A stretch of 34,521 nucleotides of DNA, taken from contig CAYGWX010000019.1 of assembly GCA_964353855.1 (NCBI GenBank), positions 1-34,521 on the forward strand, given 5' to 3'. The DNA is from CAYGWX01 sp964353855 [NCBI: uncultured bacterium] (lineage in GTDB: Bacteria > Edwardsbacteria > CAYGWX01). Positions 24,146 through 32,381 of this stretch are shown in pieces (the stretch's first letter is position 1; each line of letters opens with the position of its first letter). The notes under the pieces were generated by a model. That model was not told the origin of the DNA. It ran no database searches and saw only the letters and a list, made by a program, of their open reading frames with translations. Both the position numbers and the translations under genes were made by a program.

Positions 24146-25480
24146 TTACTTCCGGAGCGGAAGGACTTCCAGGAGAACCTCCTCTAAGATATCCAGCCCC
24201 ACCTTGGCTTCCTCTTTGGTGATGACCAGGGGAGGCATCATGCGCACCGTGTTCGCCCCTGACCCGAGGATCAGCAGGCCCTTCTCGAAGCACTTCTGTA
24301 CGATGGCATCCCTCTCCTTGGGAGCCCGTTCCTTGGCCCTCTTGTCCTTGACGATCTCCACCCCGATCATCAGGCCCCGTCCCCGGATGTCTCCCACCAT
24401 GGGGTGGTCCAGCAGCCTCTCATTCAGCTCCTTCAGCATGAAGGCGCCCACCTTGGCGGAGTTGGCGACAAGACCTGCGTTCAGCACCTCCAGCGTGGCC
24501 AGCCCCGCGGCGCAGGAGACCGGATTCCCCCCGAACGTGGTGCCGTGGCTTCCGGGCTCCCAGTCCATGATTTCAGCCGGAGCCACGAACGCCCCCAAGG
24601 GCAATCCCGAGGCGATCCCTTTGGCCAGCGTGACGATGTCCGGTTTGACCCCGCTGTGCTCGAGGGCGAACATCTTTCCGGTCCGGCCCATCCCGGACTG
24701 GATCTCATCAGCGATCAAAAACATCCCGTATTTCGTAGCCAGGGCACGGAGCCCCCGAATCCAATCATCGGGAGGAAAGACGTAGCCCCCTTCCCCCAGG
24801 ACAGGCTCGAACAAAATCCCCGCCACCTCCTCGGGAGGAACGATCGTTCCCAGGATCTCCTCTTCGATGTACTTCAGGCAGGCCAGGTTGCAGGAGGGAT
24901 GCGTGAGGTTAAAGACGCAGCGGTAGCAGTAGGCATAGGGGACGTGGGTGACCCCCGGGACCAGGGGAAAGAACCCTTTCCGCTGTTTGGCCTTGCTGGA
25001 GGTAAAGGACAGGGCGCCCATGGTCCGACCATGGAAACTGTGAAGGAAGGCTAAGAACTGTGGGCGTTTGGACTTATAGCGGGCAAGCTTGAGCGCTCCT
25101 TCAACAGCTTCTGCTCCAGAGTTGCACAGAAACACCCGGTTATCTTTCCCGGTGTGAACAAGCTTGGCCAACCGTTCGGCCAGCTCGATTTCAGGAGTAT
25201 AGTAGAAGTCCGTTCCCGAATAATGCAGCAGCTTCTCGGCCTGGGCCTTGATGGCGGCCACCACCTTAGGGTGGGCATGGCCCGTGGAGCAGACCGCGAT
25301 ACCGGCATTGAAATCCAGGAGTTGATTGCCGTCCATGTCTGTGAGCCAGACCCCCTTGCCATGGGCGATGACCGCGGGATAAACCCGGGTATAAGACGGG
25401 GAAACGAAGCGCTGATCCTTGGCAATCCAGGCCCGCGCTTTGGGGCCGGGAAGACGGGTTTTGAGGTGGGGCTTCTGCAT
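24146..25480 (-). CDS. Class III aminotransferase (acetylornithine/GABA aminotransferase family)
   Basis: This 444-residue PLP enzyme has the PLP-phosphate site NSGAEAVEGALK, FHGRTMGALSFTSS, the aspartate in LIADEIQSGMGRTG, and the Schiff-base lysine in TLAKGIASGLPLGAF. The cysteine-containing insert YCYRCVFNLTHPSCNLACLKYIEE is of the type seen in thermophile ornithine/broad-specificity aminotransferases and amino-acid racemases of the same family, so the substrate cannot be fixed as GABA or acetylornithine. AGGAGG lies 4 nt before the ATG. It is the first gene of a six-gene operon that otherwise concerns membrane transport, pilin processing and glycosyl transfer; the metabolic link is not obvious. 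Confidence 0.88.
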   Translation of the reverse strand: MQKPHLKTRLPGPKARAWIAKDQRFVSPSYTRVYPAVIAHGKGVWLTDMDGNQLLDFNAGIAVCSTGHAHPKVVAAIKAQAEKLLHYSGTDFYYTPEIELAERLAKLVHTGKDNRVFLCNSGAEAVEGALKLARYKSKRPQFLAFLHSFHGRTMGALSFTSSKAKQRKGFFPLVPGVTHVPYAYCYRCVFNLTHPSCNLACLKYIEEEILGTIVPPEEVAGILFEPVLGEGGYVFPPDDWIRGLRALATKYGMFLIADEIQSGMGRTGKMFALEHSGVKPDIVTLAKGIASGLPLGAFVAPAEIMDWEPGSHGTTFGGNPVSCAAGLATLEVLNAGLVANSAKVGAFMLKELNERLLDHPMVGDIRGRGLMIGVEIVKDKRAKERAPKERDAIVQKCFEKGLLILGSGANTVRMMPPLVITKEEAKVGLDILEEVLLEVLPLRK

Positions 25481-25520
25481 AAATCCTCCTTTAGGTTAAT
25501 TCGTTGCTACTTAGCCACGT

Positions 25521-25550
25521 ATTATATCACAGGAAGATTATGTTTTTCAA
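25521..25550 (-). promoter_or_regulatory. Strong promoter of the six-gene aminotransferase operon
   Basis: On the minus strand TTGAAA (25550-25545) and a perfect TATAAT (25526-25521) are separated by 18 nt. The leader to the ATG at 25480 is about 35 nt and includes AGGAGG. Confidence 0.8.
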
Positions 25551-25589
25551 GTAAGTTATGGACAAAGCCTTCCTGCGATAAAAGAAAAA

Positions 25590-25612
25590 AGAGATGCCTT
25601 AAAGGGCATCCC
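25590..25612 (-). terminator. Intrinsic terminator after the relic CTD fragment
   Basis: GATGCC and GGCATC form a stem; on the minus strand it is followed by TCTTTTTTCTTTT. It is a second terminator beyond the one directly after the M28 gene and immediately follows the CTD remnant. Confidence 0.7.
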
Positions 25613-25628
25613 CTTTTCCAGAAAGCGG

Positions 25629-25706
25629 TTACCGGGTCAGGATCATCTTCTTTGTGCGGACCTCTGTCCCGGCTTTGAGACGAACAAGAGAAACACTTTC
25701 ATCGTG
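25629..25706 (-). pseudogene. Relic of a T9SS-like CTD C-terminus
   Basis: In one minus-strand frame the codons ending in the TAA at 25629-25631 read SVSLVRLKAGTEVRTKKMILTR, closely like the final strand of a Por-type sorting domain (compare GVYFVKLQARDG with a terminal RLVLVR in the next gene). The frame has no start codon or upstream body: it runs back through the terminator of the M28 gene. I read it as the stump of a deleted CTD gene with its own terminator still attached. The window offers no other explanation, but the match is short. Confidence 0.55.
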
Positions 25707-25727
25707 TTTTCCTCTCCTAAACAAAGG

Positions 25728-25750
25728 CGGGATCCTAAAGATCCCGCCTA
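25728..25750 (-). terminator. Intrinsic terminator of the M28 peptidase gene
   Basis: GGCGGGATC and GATCCCGCC flank a small loop; on the minus strand the stem is followed by TTTGTTTAGG. It lies about 17 bp after the stop codon at 25766. Confidence 0.75.
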
Positions 25751-25765
25751 TCTTCTTTTTCCTGC

Positions 25766-27397
25766 TTACCGAACGAGAACCAGGCGTCCGGTCCGGATCC
25801 CGTCACGGGCCTGGAGCTTCACGAAGTAAACCCCGCTGGGGACCTCGGCGCCATGGGAATCTTTTCCTCCCCAGGTCACCCGATGCTCACCCGGCATCTG
25901 TTCGCCGGCTTTGACTTGCTTGACCAACCGTCCGGCCAGGTCATAGACTTCCACCGAGAACTTGCCCGGGCGCGGGAGAAGGAAACGGATGGCCACGGAG
26001 CCGTTTGTGGGATTGGGCTGAATCGGAAGCAAGGCCAATTCCCTGGGCTGAACCCCCGGCAGTGCCGAGCCAGCCTCGACGCCGTTGGAGCGGAACGGCC
26101 GGCAGAGAAGCGCGAACGCGGCCACCCCGCTCTTCACGGCCTCCACGAACCAGAGAGAATCGTTCACGCCCACGTTTGCCCCAGTCCCGATGCTGTCCCG
26201 GGAGGTGTGATAGGCCGGGTTATTCAAGGGCCAGTCCTCGATCCCGCAGAAGGCTGTCCAGCCCTGGGCCCAGAAGGAGGCATGGTCCGAGCCGGTGAGG
26301 CCGCTGTTCTGGTTGAGACACTTCATGGCCGTGTAGCTGTCTGCGGCAGCCTTGACGAAATTCATCAGCTGGGTGTCCTGACCTCCGGTCCTGCCGATCA
26401 CATTCAGGCTCTCCGGCAGGGCGTTCACGTGTCCGATCATGTCGTAGTTCAGCATGCCCACGATCCGGTCGCCCCGGCGGCGGTAGAGCCCGGCCAGGGA
26501 GTCGCTGCCCAGTAGGCCCTGCTCCTCGCCGGCGAAGGCGCAGAACCGGGCGGTGAGCTCGAAGTCGTAGTTCTTCATCACCCGGGCGGCCTCGATCGCA
26601 GCCACCGTTCCGGTAGCGTTGTCATCCGCCCCGGGAGCATTGGTCGTTGTGTAGGAGTCAATATGTCCTCCGATCACGCAGATGGACTCCGGACGGACAT
26701 AACCAAGACGCTCCAGGACCACGTTCTGGGCCTGGGTACTATTCCAGGAATGGAGCATCGCTGTATCCTGGGGAATTCGGGCGCGGTAGGCCCGGAATTT
26801 GTCCCGGGTCCAGATCGAGGCCGCCCGGCCGCTGTCCGTGGTGGAGTAGCGGGTGCGGAACCTCTGGAAGCGCCGGAGCGCGGCCATGCACGAGTCCACC
26901 CGCACCGCGGTCACCATGGCCTGGACGAAGGGGTTGAGGGGCATGCCGAGGGACGGTCCGCCCTGCGGTCTCTCCAGAACCAGCGGGCGGCCGAGACGGC
27001 GGAGCATGAGCGGCCCTTTGTTCATGACAAAGTTGTCCGGGTCCCGGATCCAGACTAGCGAAGCCCCGGATTCCCTGCAGAGGACCCTTCCCCACTCGCT
27101 TAAGACCGCTTCCCCAGCTGGGGTCACGGTATAGGCCGTATAGTAAGCTCCCCCTTCGTTGACCTCATCCAGGACCTGAGGGCGAAAGCCCTTGGCCTCG
27201 AGATCCCGGAGGGCGTCGGCCCTGACCCTGGCGATCGCACAGGTGCCCAGATCTTCCCAGACCGAAAGGCCGGGCTGAGAAAGCCGGTAGATGGATTCGC
27301 TGGTGGCCAGGGGAATGCGGACCAGGTAGTCCGCGGAAACGAGTGCGGCCCCAAGCCCCAGAACCAGCGCGAGCGAAAGCAGCCCCTTTGTATTCAT
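25766..27397 (-). CDS. Secreted M28-family aminopeptidase with T9SS-like CTD
   Basis: This 543-residue protein has a signal peptide (KGLLSLALVLGLGAALVSA), a propeptide-like domain to about residue 200, and an M28 catalytic domain. Zinc ligands are visible in GGHIDSY, PGADDNATG, GEEQGLLGS (catalytic glutamate plus ligand), NYDMIG and AYHTSRD. The final 85 residues are a sorting domain with QPNPTNGS, VEVYDLAGRLV, WGGKDSHG, SGVYFVKL and a terminal RLVLVR. It probably hydrolyses N-terminal residues of peptides at the cell surface or outside, after export. It has its own promoter, GGAGG Shine-Dalgarno and terminator, so it is monocistronic. Confidence 0.92.
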   Translation of the reverse strand: MNTKGLLSLALVLGLGAALVSADYLVRIPLATSESIYRLSQPGLSVWEDLGTCAIARVRADALRDLEAKGFRPQVLDEVNEGGAYYTAYTVTPAGEAVLSEWGRVLCRESGASLVWIRDPDNFVMNKGPLMLRRLGRPLVLERPQGGPSLGMPLNPFVQAMVTAVRVDSCMAALRRFQRFRTRYSTTDSGRAASIWTRDKFRAYRARIPQDTAMLHSWNSTQAQNVVLERLGYVRPESICVIGGHIDSYTTTNAPGADDNATGTVAAIEAARVMKNYDFELTARFCAFAGEEQGLLGSDSLAGLYRRRGDRIVGMLNYDMIGHVNALPESLNVIGRTGGQDTQLMNFVKAAADSYTAMKCLNQNSGLTGSDHASFWAQGWTAFCGIEDWPLNNPAYHTSRDSIGTGANVGVNDSLWFVEAVKSGVAAFALLCRPFRSNGVEAGSALPGVQPRELALLPIQPNPTNGSVAIRFLLPRPGKFSVEVYDLAGRLVKQVKAGEQMPGEHRVTWGGKDSHGAEVPSGVYFVKLQARDGIRTGRLVLVR

Positions 27398-27435
27398 GTC
27401 TGACCTCCGATAGTTAACGTGGCCCGAGATAATTT

Positions 27436-27464
27436 AGTATACTACGACCTGAGGGGAAAGTCAA
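27436..27464 (-). promoter_or_regulatory. Promoter of the M28 peptidase gene
   Basis: On the minus strand TTGACT (27464-27459) and TATACT (27441-27436) are 17 nt apart, about 40 bp before the ATG. The segment after the -35 (TTCCCC) resembles that in two other promoters of this window. Confidence 0.75.
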
Positions 27465-27553
27465 GGGGAGGAAGAGCAGATGGCGGGACGCAAGCCGAGG
27501 ACGGCGGGCAGAGGACCCATCCGGCTGCCCCGGGAAGGCTAAAAAGGCCCTCA

Positions 27554-28039
27554 TCATTTGGGCACGGGGTGGGACGACGTGATCTTGGTCTTTTCGAAGG
27601 AGAACTCCTTGTAGTGCGGGCTCTCCTTGTTGTGGCACTCCAAACAGACCTTTACATCGGACAGGATCAGTCCGGCCGCCTGCTCCTTGGCAAGATCCTT
27701 CGTGATGGACTTGTAGTCCGAGCCGGGACCGTGGCAGGCTTCGCACTGCACATTGGCCAGGTCGGGATTGTTCTTCCGATCGAGGGCATAGCCCCCCCTC
27801 CCGTAGCCGGTGACGTGGCATTTGACGCACTTGGGGTCCTTGGCCTCGTTTTCCTTGAGCCTGGCAAAGGCCTTGGCATGCTTGGTCTCGCCCCAGGCCT
27901 TGTACTCCTTCTTCAGATGGCAGGACTTGCACTTGGCCGCGCCGATGTAGCTGTGCACAGCGCCCCCTTGAGCCCGGAGCCCTGCGACCCCGGCCAGGGT
28001 GCAGCCGACGAAGAGCAGGGCTGTCCGATACCGCCTCAT
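27554..28039 (-). CDS. Tetraheme c-type cytochrome (cytochrome c554 family-like)
   Basis: The protein has a signal peptide (MRRYRTALLFVGCTLAGVAGLRAQ) and four CxxCH heme-binding motifs: CKSCH, CVKCH, CEACH and CLECH. AKCKSCHLKKEYKAWGETKHAKAF and NVQCEACHGPGSDY match the cytochrome c554-type layout. It is expected to carry electrons in the periplasm or outer membrane; its partners are not in this window. The ATG at 28039 is chosen because it starts at the signal peptide; a GTG at 28075 would add 12 basic residues and lacks a Shine-Dalgarno. A promoter with an inverted repeat across it lies upstream. Confidence 0.88.
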   Translation of the reverse strand: MRRYRTALLFVGCTLAGVAGLRAQGGAVHSYIGAAKCKSCHLKKEYKAWGETKHAKAFARLKENEAKDPKCVKCHVTGYGRGGYALDRKNNPDLANVQCEACHGPGSDYKSITKDLAKEQAAGLILSDVKVCLECHNKESPHYKEFSFEKTKITSSHPVPK

Positions 28040-28108
28040 TCGATGAGCTCGACCGCGTCTCAAAATGGACAACACCTATCTATTTAAAGTAGATAAAGTA
28101 GATTTTAA

Positions 28109-28137
28109 AGTATATCACAGGCCATCCGAAGAGTCTA
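28109..28137 (-). promoter_or_regulatory. Probable promoter of the cytochrome gene
   Basis: On the minus strand TAGACT (28137-28132) and TATACT (28114-28109) are 17 nt apart. The -35 matches four of six consensus bases. The AT-rich leader includes AAAGTAGAT twice in tandem on the plus strand (near 28087-28104). Confidence 0.55.
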
Positions 28138-28174
28138 TCCTGCCGTCGGGTGGGCCCGGGGACATCGGATGGCC
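28120..28174 (-). other. Inverted repeat spanning the cytochrome promoter
   Basis: GGCCATCCGA (28120-28129) and TCGGATGGCC (28165-28174) are perfect inverted copies 35 nt apart. They flank the -35 hexamer. They could form a long-loop terminator for the gene ending at 28185, or two half-sites for a regulator. Confidence 0.6.
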
Positions 28175-28184
28175 GAAGGCCTGG

Positions 28185-29957
28185 TTAACGCTTCGTAGGG
28201 ATATTCAAGGCGTTCGCTTTCATTTTTGCTAGCATCGCCAGGCGCTCCTGAACCTCGGGGTTTCCCGGAGACCGGCGCAGGGCGTCCTGATAAGCCTCTT
28301 CGGCGGCCGCCAGGTTGCCGGAATTCAGAAAGGTGTCCCCGGCATACATCGGCAGCAGGGGATCTTCGGGCAGGGCCCGGGCCCCGGCGGCGTAAGCCTC
28401 GATGGCGGCGCGGAGACAGGAATCAGCCGTCACGGGGCTGACCTGGGCGGCCATGCGCAGGGCCCCGGCCTCGGTGAGATAGGCATCGCGATACTTGGGC
28501 CACAGCCGGCGGGCCTGCTCTGAATACCTCGCCGCGTTCAACCAGTCCGAGGCCGCCTTCGGGCCTTCCCTCCGGGACTCGGCCCGGTGGCGGTAGCCGT
28601 TGCCCAGACAGGAGAAGGCCACGGGAGCTTGAGGACATTTGGCCGTCATCCAGGAGAAGAGCGTCACATCGTCTCTCCAGCGAAGAGTGACCCTAAAGGT
28701 CTGCGCGGTCCCCAACAGCAGAACGACCAGGCCGGCCAAGGCCAACTCCGAGGAAAAGCGTCCCCGGGTCGCCTGGCCTTTCCCGTCTCCTCCGGAGAGA
28801 AGGCCCATCGTCCCGCCCAGGGCGGTGACCAGAAAAAGCAGCGGAAGATAGAGGAAGCGCGTGCTGTAATTGTACTGGATGGGTATGAATCCGAGGGTGG
28901 GAAAAAGGAAGGCCCCAAAGAGAACCAAAGAGATCAGCACCACGCGGAACCCCCGACAACGGACGGGGTCGGAATGCCGGATGCCGAGAAGAGCCCAAAG
29001 CGCCCATCCCAGAAAGATGAGCAGGACGGCTGCAATGCCGGCAAGATGCAGGGCATCCGTGGGCAGCGGCATGAAGTTGAAGCCGCTCTCCCGGACCATC
29101 CGCCAGCCCAGGACCAGATACTCCTCTCCCCCGCCGGTGAAGGTGTGCCAGACGTACAGGGCGAAGTTCCGGGCGGCGTTCAGGAGCGTCCCCCCGAAGG
29201 CGGGGAAAAGGGGTTCCATGGGGAGCCCGGACCTGGCCGCGTTCCGCAGGGACAGCAAGAGGACGATCCCAGCTCCCTGGAGGGCGAGGTTGACGGTCAG
29301 GATCCCCCGCCCGGACGTCTTTGTTCTGTTCGGCACGCGGGACGGGGAGCTCTTCGGCCGGGCCCACCATCCGGCCAGAAGGAAAACCGGGGAAAGCAGG
29401 GCTGTTTCCTTGGCGAACATCGCCAGGATCGCGCTCAAGGCCGAGAGCAGGGACAGCCCGATGTTCCGCCTTTCCCTGGCCCGCCAGAGCAAAAGCATTG
29501 CCAGAAGCATCCCGCCCGAGGCCAGGAGGTCGGTCCGGCCGCTGATCCAGGCCACGTTCTCGGCCCGGGTGGGATGGATGGAAAAAGCCAGGGCTGCGAC
29601 GAAAGCCCAAGGAGAAGATGGAAGCAGGCGCCGGGCCACGGCCAGGGCCAGGATGGAAACTACGATATGCAGGAGGACATTGATGAGGTGGGGCAGCCAG
29701 GGAGCCGGGGTCAGGGAATGCTCGATGGCCAGGGAGAGGATGAAGAGGGGCCGGTAATAGGTCTGGAAGATTTCCCCGGCGCCGAATATGGCCAGAGGGC
29801 CGGACAACAGGCCGATCTTGGTGAAGAGGTCGTGGTCGTCCAGGACGTAGCTGAAGCCGAGGGAAGCCCCAAAGGCGACCAGGCTAAGCGCCGCAAGGGC
29901 CGCAGCCTGATAGCGGAAGGAGTGGTAGAAGGTCCAGGGTTTTAGGTTTGCTTTCAT
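28185..29957 (-). CDS. TMTC-like membrane glycosyltransferase with C-terminal TPRs
   Basis: This 590-residue protein has about ten hydrophobic segments followed by a soluble TPR-like region from about residue 440. The first extracytoplasmic loop has the acidic pair in VLDDHDLF and TYYRPLFILS, and later HPTRAENVAWISGRTDLLASGG. These are features of the TMTC/DUF1736 branch of GT-C glycosyltransferases, which transfer sugars from polyprenyl-phosphate carriers to proteins in eukaryotes; bacterial homologues are little studied. It begins 20 bp downstream of hypE. A role in glycosylating exported proteins is possible in a window full of CTD cargo, but is inference. It has no link to hydrogenase maturation that I can see. 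Confidence 0.8.
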   Translation of the reverse strand: MKANLKPWTFYHSFRYQAAALAALSLVAFGASLGFSYVLDDHDLFTKIGLLSGPLAIFGAGEIFQTYYRPLFILSLAIEHSLTPAPWLPHLINVLLHIVVSILALAVARRLLPSSPWAFVAALAFSIHPTRAENVAWISGRTDLLASGGMLLAMLLLWRARERRNIGLSLLSALSAILAMFAKETALLSPVFLLAGWWARPKSSPSRVPNRTKTSGRGILTVNLALQGAGIVLLLSLRNAARSGLPMEPLFPAFGGTLLNAARNFALYVWHTFTGGGEEYLVLGWRMVRESGFNFMPLPTDALHLAGIAAVLLIFLGWALWALLGIRHSDPVRCRGFRVVLISLVLFGAFLFPTLGFIPIQYNYSTRFLYLPLLFLVTALGGTMGLLSGGDGKGQATRGRFSSELALAGLVVLLLGTAQTFRVTLRWRDDVTLFSWMTAKCPQAPVAFSCLGNGYRHRAESRREGPKAASDWLNAARYSEQARRLWPKYRDAYLTEAGALRMAAQVSPVTADSCLRAAIEAYAAGARALPEDPLLPMYAGDTFLNSGNLAAAEEAYQDALRRSPGNPEVQERLAMLAKMKANALNIPTKR

Positions 29958-29977
29958 GCCCTCTGCGCCGGTTAGAG

Positions 29978-30991
29978 TCAGCAGATCCGGGGAAGCTGCT
30001 CCCCTTCCAGGAGGATGAGCGGACGGAGCCCTCCGATCCGGGTCCTGAGGAACACCCCTTTGGGTTTATCGACGACCTCTCCGATACGGGCCGCACCCTC
30101 CCCCAGGGGACATCCTTTCATGGAATCAAGGACGGCCTGGGCCTCATTCCTATCGACCACGACGAGGACCTTCCCCTCGTTGGCGACATACAGCGGGTCC
30201 AGGCCGAGCAGGTCGCAGGAGACCTTCACCTCCGGACGGACCGGGATCCGGGCCTCCTCCAGGATGATCCCCACGCCGGACTGGCCGGCGATCTCGTTCA
30301 GGGTCGTGGCCACGCCCCCCCGGGTCGGATCGCGCATGGCATGGATTTTGGATGTCACGCCGAAAATGGCCTCGACCAGGCCGGACAGGGCTGCGCAGTC
30401 GCTTTTCAGGTCCCCCTTCAGCCCGAAATCCATTCGGGCGTTCAGCACCGCGATGCCGTGCTCGGCGATCGGCCCGTTCACCAGCACCGCATCCCCGGGC
30501 CGGGCGAGGCTCCCCGAGACGTTTCTGCCTGCGGGGATCTCCCCCACCCCGGAGGTCGTGATGAACATCCCGTCGGCCTTTCCTTTCTCCACGACTTTGG
30601 TGTCCCCGGTCACCACGCTCACCCCGGCCTCACTTGCCGCCCGGGCCATGGAGGCCACGATCTTCTCCAGCAGGGCGGTTTCCAGGCCCTCCTCCAGGAT
30701 AAAGGAGGCCGAAAGGGCCAGCGGCCTGGCGCCCTTCACGGCCAGGTCGTTGAGGGTTCCGCAGACCGCGAGCCTGCCGATGTCCCCCCCGGGAAAGATG
30801 AGGGGCGTGACGACATAGGAGTCCGTGGTAAAGGCCAGGCGGGTGCCCGGGAAAGCCAGTTCCGCGGCATCGTCCAGGCTGTCGAGGGCGGGATTATCGA
30901 AGGCCCGGCGGAACAGAGTTGAGATGAGCTCCTGCATCATCCGCCCCCCGCTCCCGTGGGCCAGGGTTATTTTAAGGGGCAAGGGATCCAT
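29978..30991 (-). CDS. hypE: Hydrogenase maturation protein HypE
   Basis: This 337-residue protein has the AIR synthase/PurM-like fold with ITLAHGSGGRMMQELIS at the start and DPTRGGVATTLNEIA in the middle. The C-terminus is PRIC, whose final cysteine is carbamoylated by HypF and then dehydrated to the thiocyanate that supplies cyanide to the [NiFe] centre. It follows hypD by 19 bp. hypF, hypA and hypB are not in this window. Confidence 0.95.
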   Translation of the reverse strand: MDPLPLKITLAHGSGGRMMQELISTLFRRAFDNPALDSLDDAAELAFPGTRLAFTTDSYVVTPLIFPGGDIGRLAVCGTLNDLAVKGARPLALSASFILEEGLETALLEKIVASMARAASEAGVSVVTGDTKVVEKGKADGMFITTSGVGEIPAGRNVSGSLARPGDAVLVNGPIAEHGIAVLNARMDFGLKGDLKSDCAALSGLVEAIFGVTSKIHAMRDPTRGGVATTLNEIAGQSGVGIILEEARIPVRPEVKVSCDLLGLDPLYVANEGKVLVVVDRNEAQAVLDSMKGCPLGEGAARIGEVVDKPKGVFLRTRIGGLRPLILLEGEQLPRIC

Positions 30992-31010
30992 GGTGGGATT
31001 TATTTGAAGC

Positions 31011-32093
31011 CTATCGTTCCCCGTACTTGTACCAGGCGGCGCAGGCGCCTTCGGAGGAGACCATGCAGGGGCCGACCGGATGGGTCGGCGTGCAGCCCGT
31101 GCCGAACAGGGAGCAGTCGCGGGGGGCGTGGATCCCCATCATCACTTCGCCGCAAAGACATCCCGGAGGGTCGACCGGGGCGGGCAGCCTGACCGGAAAC
31201 CGCTCGGTGGCGTCGAAAGCCTTGTATCCCTTGCGGAACGCGAACCCGGTCTTGGGGATCAGGCCGATCGCCCGCCACTCCGAATCGCAGGGCTCGAAGA
31301 CCTCCTCCATCAAGGCCACGGCTTGAGGATTGCCCTCAGGGCGGACCGTGCGGCGGTACTGGATCTCGACCCTGGGCTTCCCGCTCCTGATCTGCTCCAA
31401 AAGCATGGCCACGGCCTCCAGGATGTCCACCGGCTCGAATCCCGCAATCACGCAGGGTTTGCCGTAGTCCCTGGGGATGAACTCGTAGGGGCGGCTTCCG
31501 ATGATCGTGCTGACGTGCCCCGGACAGAGGAAGCCGGCCAGCTTCACTTTGCCCATTTTTAAGATCGCGCGCAGGGCTTCGGGCACCAGCTTGAACGCGG
31601 GCTGGACGAAGAAGTTCGCGACGCCCTTCTCCCGGGCTTCCTTGACTGTGGCCGCGATGGTCGGGGACGTGGTCTCGAAGCCCACGCCCACGAAGATGAT
31701 GCTCTTGTCGGGGTGTTCCCGGGCCAGAGTCAGGGCGTCTCTCGGTGAATAGACCACCCTGACCTCCGCGCCCTCGGCTTTGGCCTGCTCAAGGCTCGAC
31801 TCCGAGCCGGTGACCCGGAGCATGTCCCCGAAGGTGGCGAGGATGACGTCGGGCAGCTTGGCAAACGCCACGGCGCGGTCCACCTCATGGGTGGGCGTGA
31901 CGCACACCGGGCAGCCCGGGCCGGAGAGGAGCTTCAACGGCTTGGGCAGGAGGTTTCTTATCCCGGAGGAGGCGATCGCCATGGTGTGCGTGCCGCAGAC
32001 CTCCATCAGGGCCACATCCCCCTGAACGAGAGCGCTGATCTTTTCGAGAAGCCCCCTCGCCAGGCGCGGGTCGCTGAACTTGTCCAGGTTCAT
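31011..32093 (-). CDS. hypD: Hydrogenase maturation protein HypD
   Basis: This 360-residue iron-sulfur protein builds the Fe(CN)2CO unit with HypC. Diagnostic segments are MEVCGTHTMAIASSGI near residue 34, LLSGPGCPVCVTP near residue 58, VGFETTSPT, PGHVSTIIG, and the C-terminal cysteine cluster in PPGCLCGEVMMGI and DCSLFGTGCTPTHPVGPC for the 4Fe-4S cluster. The start overlaps the hypC stop as ATGA, so translation is coupled. Confidence 0.95.
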   Translation of the reverse strand: MNLDKFSDPRLARGLLEKISALVQGDVALMEVCGTHTMAIASSGIRNLLPKPLKLLSGPGCPVCVTPTHEVDRAVAFAKLPDVILATFGDMLRVTGSESSLEQAKAEGAEVRVVYSPRDALTLAREHPDKSIIFVGVGFETTSPTIAATVKEAREKGVANFFVQPAFKLVPEALRAILKMGKVKLAGFLCPGHVSTIIGSRPYEFIPRDYGKPCVIAGFEPVDILEAVAMLLEQIRSGKPRVEIQYRRTVRPEGNPQAVALMEEVFEPCDSEWRAIGLIPKTGFAFRKGYKAFDATERFPVRLPAPVDPPGCLCGEVMMGIHAPRDCSLFGTGCTPTHPVGPCMVSSEGACAAWYKYGER

Positions 32094-32335
32094 GGGGAGG
32101 GTTCTGGGGGCTCTTCCGGGTCCGCGCCGTAAACCTCTTCCAGCAGCTTGATCGTCTCCAGGGCCTCCTGCTCGTCCAGCTTCTGGATGGCGTAGCCGGC
32201 GTGGACCAGGATGTAGTCGCCCACCTTGGCGTCGGCCAGGAGGTCCAGGGCGGACTCCCGGGTCACGCCCCCGAAATCCACCTCGGCCAGCCGGCCCTTT
32301 ATCTTCTTGATTTTACCAGGCACTGCCAGACACAT
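32090..32335 (-). CDS. hypC: Hydrogenase maturation chaperone HypC
   Basis: This 81-residue protein starts with MCLAVPGKI, the hallmark of HypC/HybG, in which Cys2 binds the iron ligand assembly. KVGDYILVHAGYAIQKLDE is the second conserved block. The C-terminal tail is acidic and proline-rich. AAAGGAT precedes the ATG. It is the first of three hyp genes; 46 bp with heptamer repeats separate it from the GH18 gene upstream. Confidence 0.95.
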   Translation of the reverse strand: MCLAVPGKIKKIKGRLAEVDFGGVTRESALDLLADAKVGDYILVHAGYAIQKLDEQEALETIKLLEEVYGADPEEPPEPSP

Positions 32336-32348
32336 GATTTATCCTTTA

Positions 32349-32376
32349 GACTGTAGACTCAAGACTGTGGACTAAG
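32349..32376 (+). repeat. Heptanucleotide repeat (GACTNNN), four units
   Basis: GACTGTA, GACTCAA, GACTGTG and GACTAAG follow one another without gaps between hypC and the GH18 gene. The pattern is the same as at 5448-5489. Confidence 0.7.
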
Positions 32377-32381
32377 GAATG

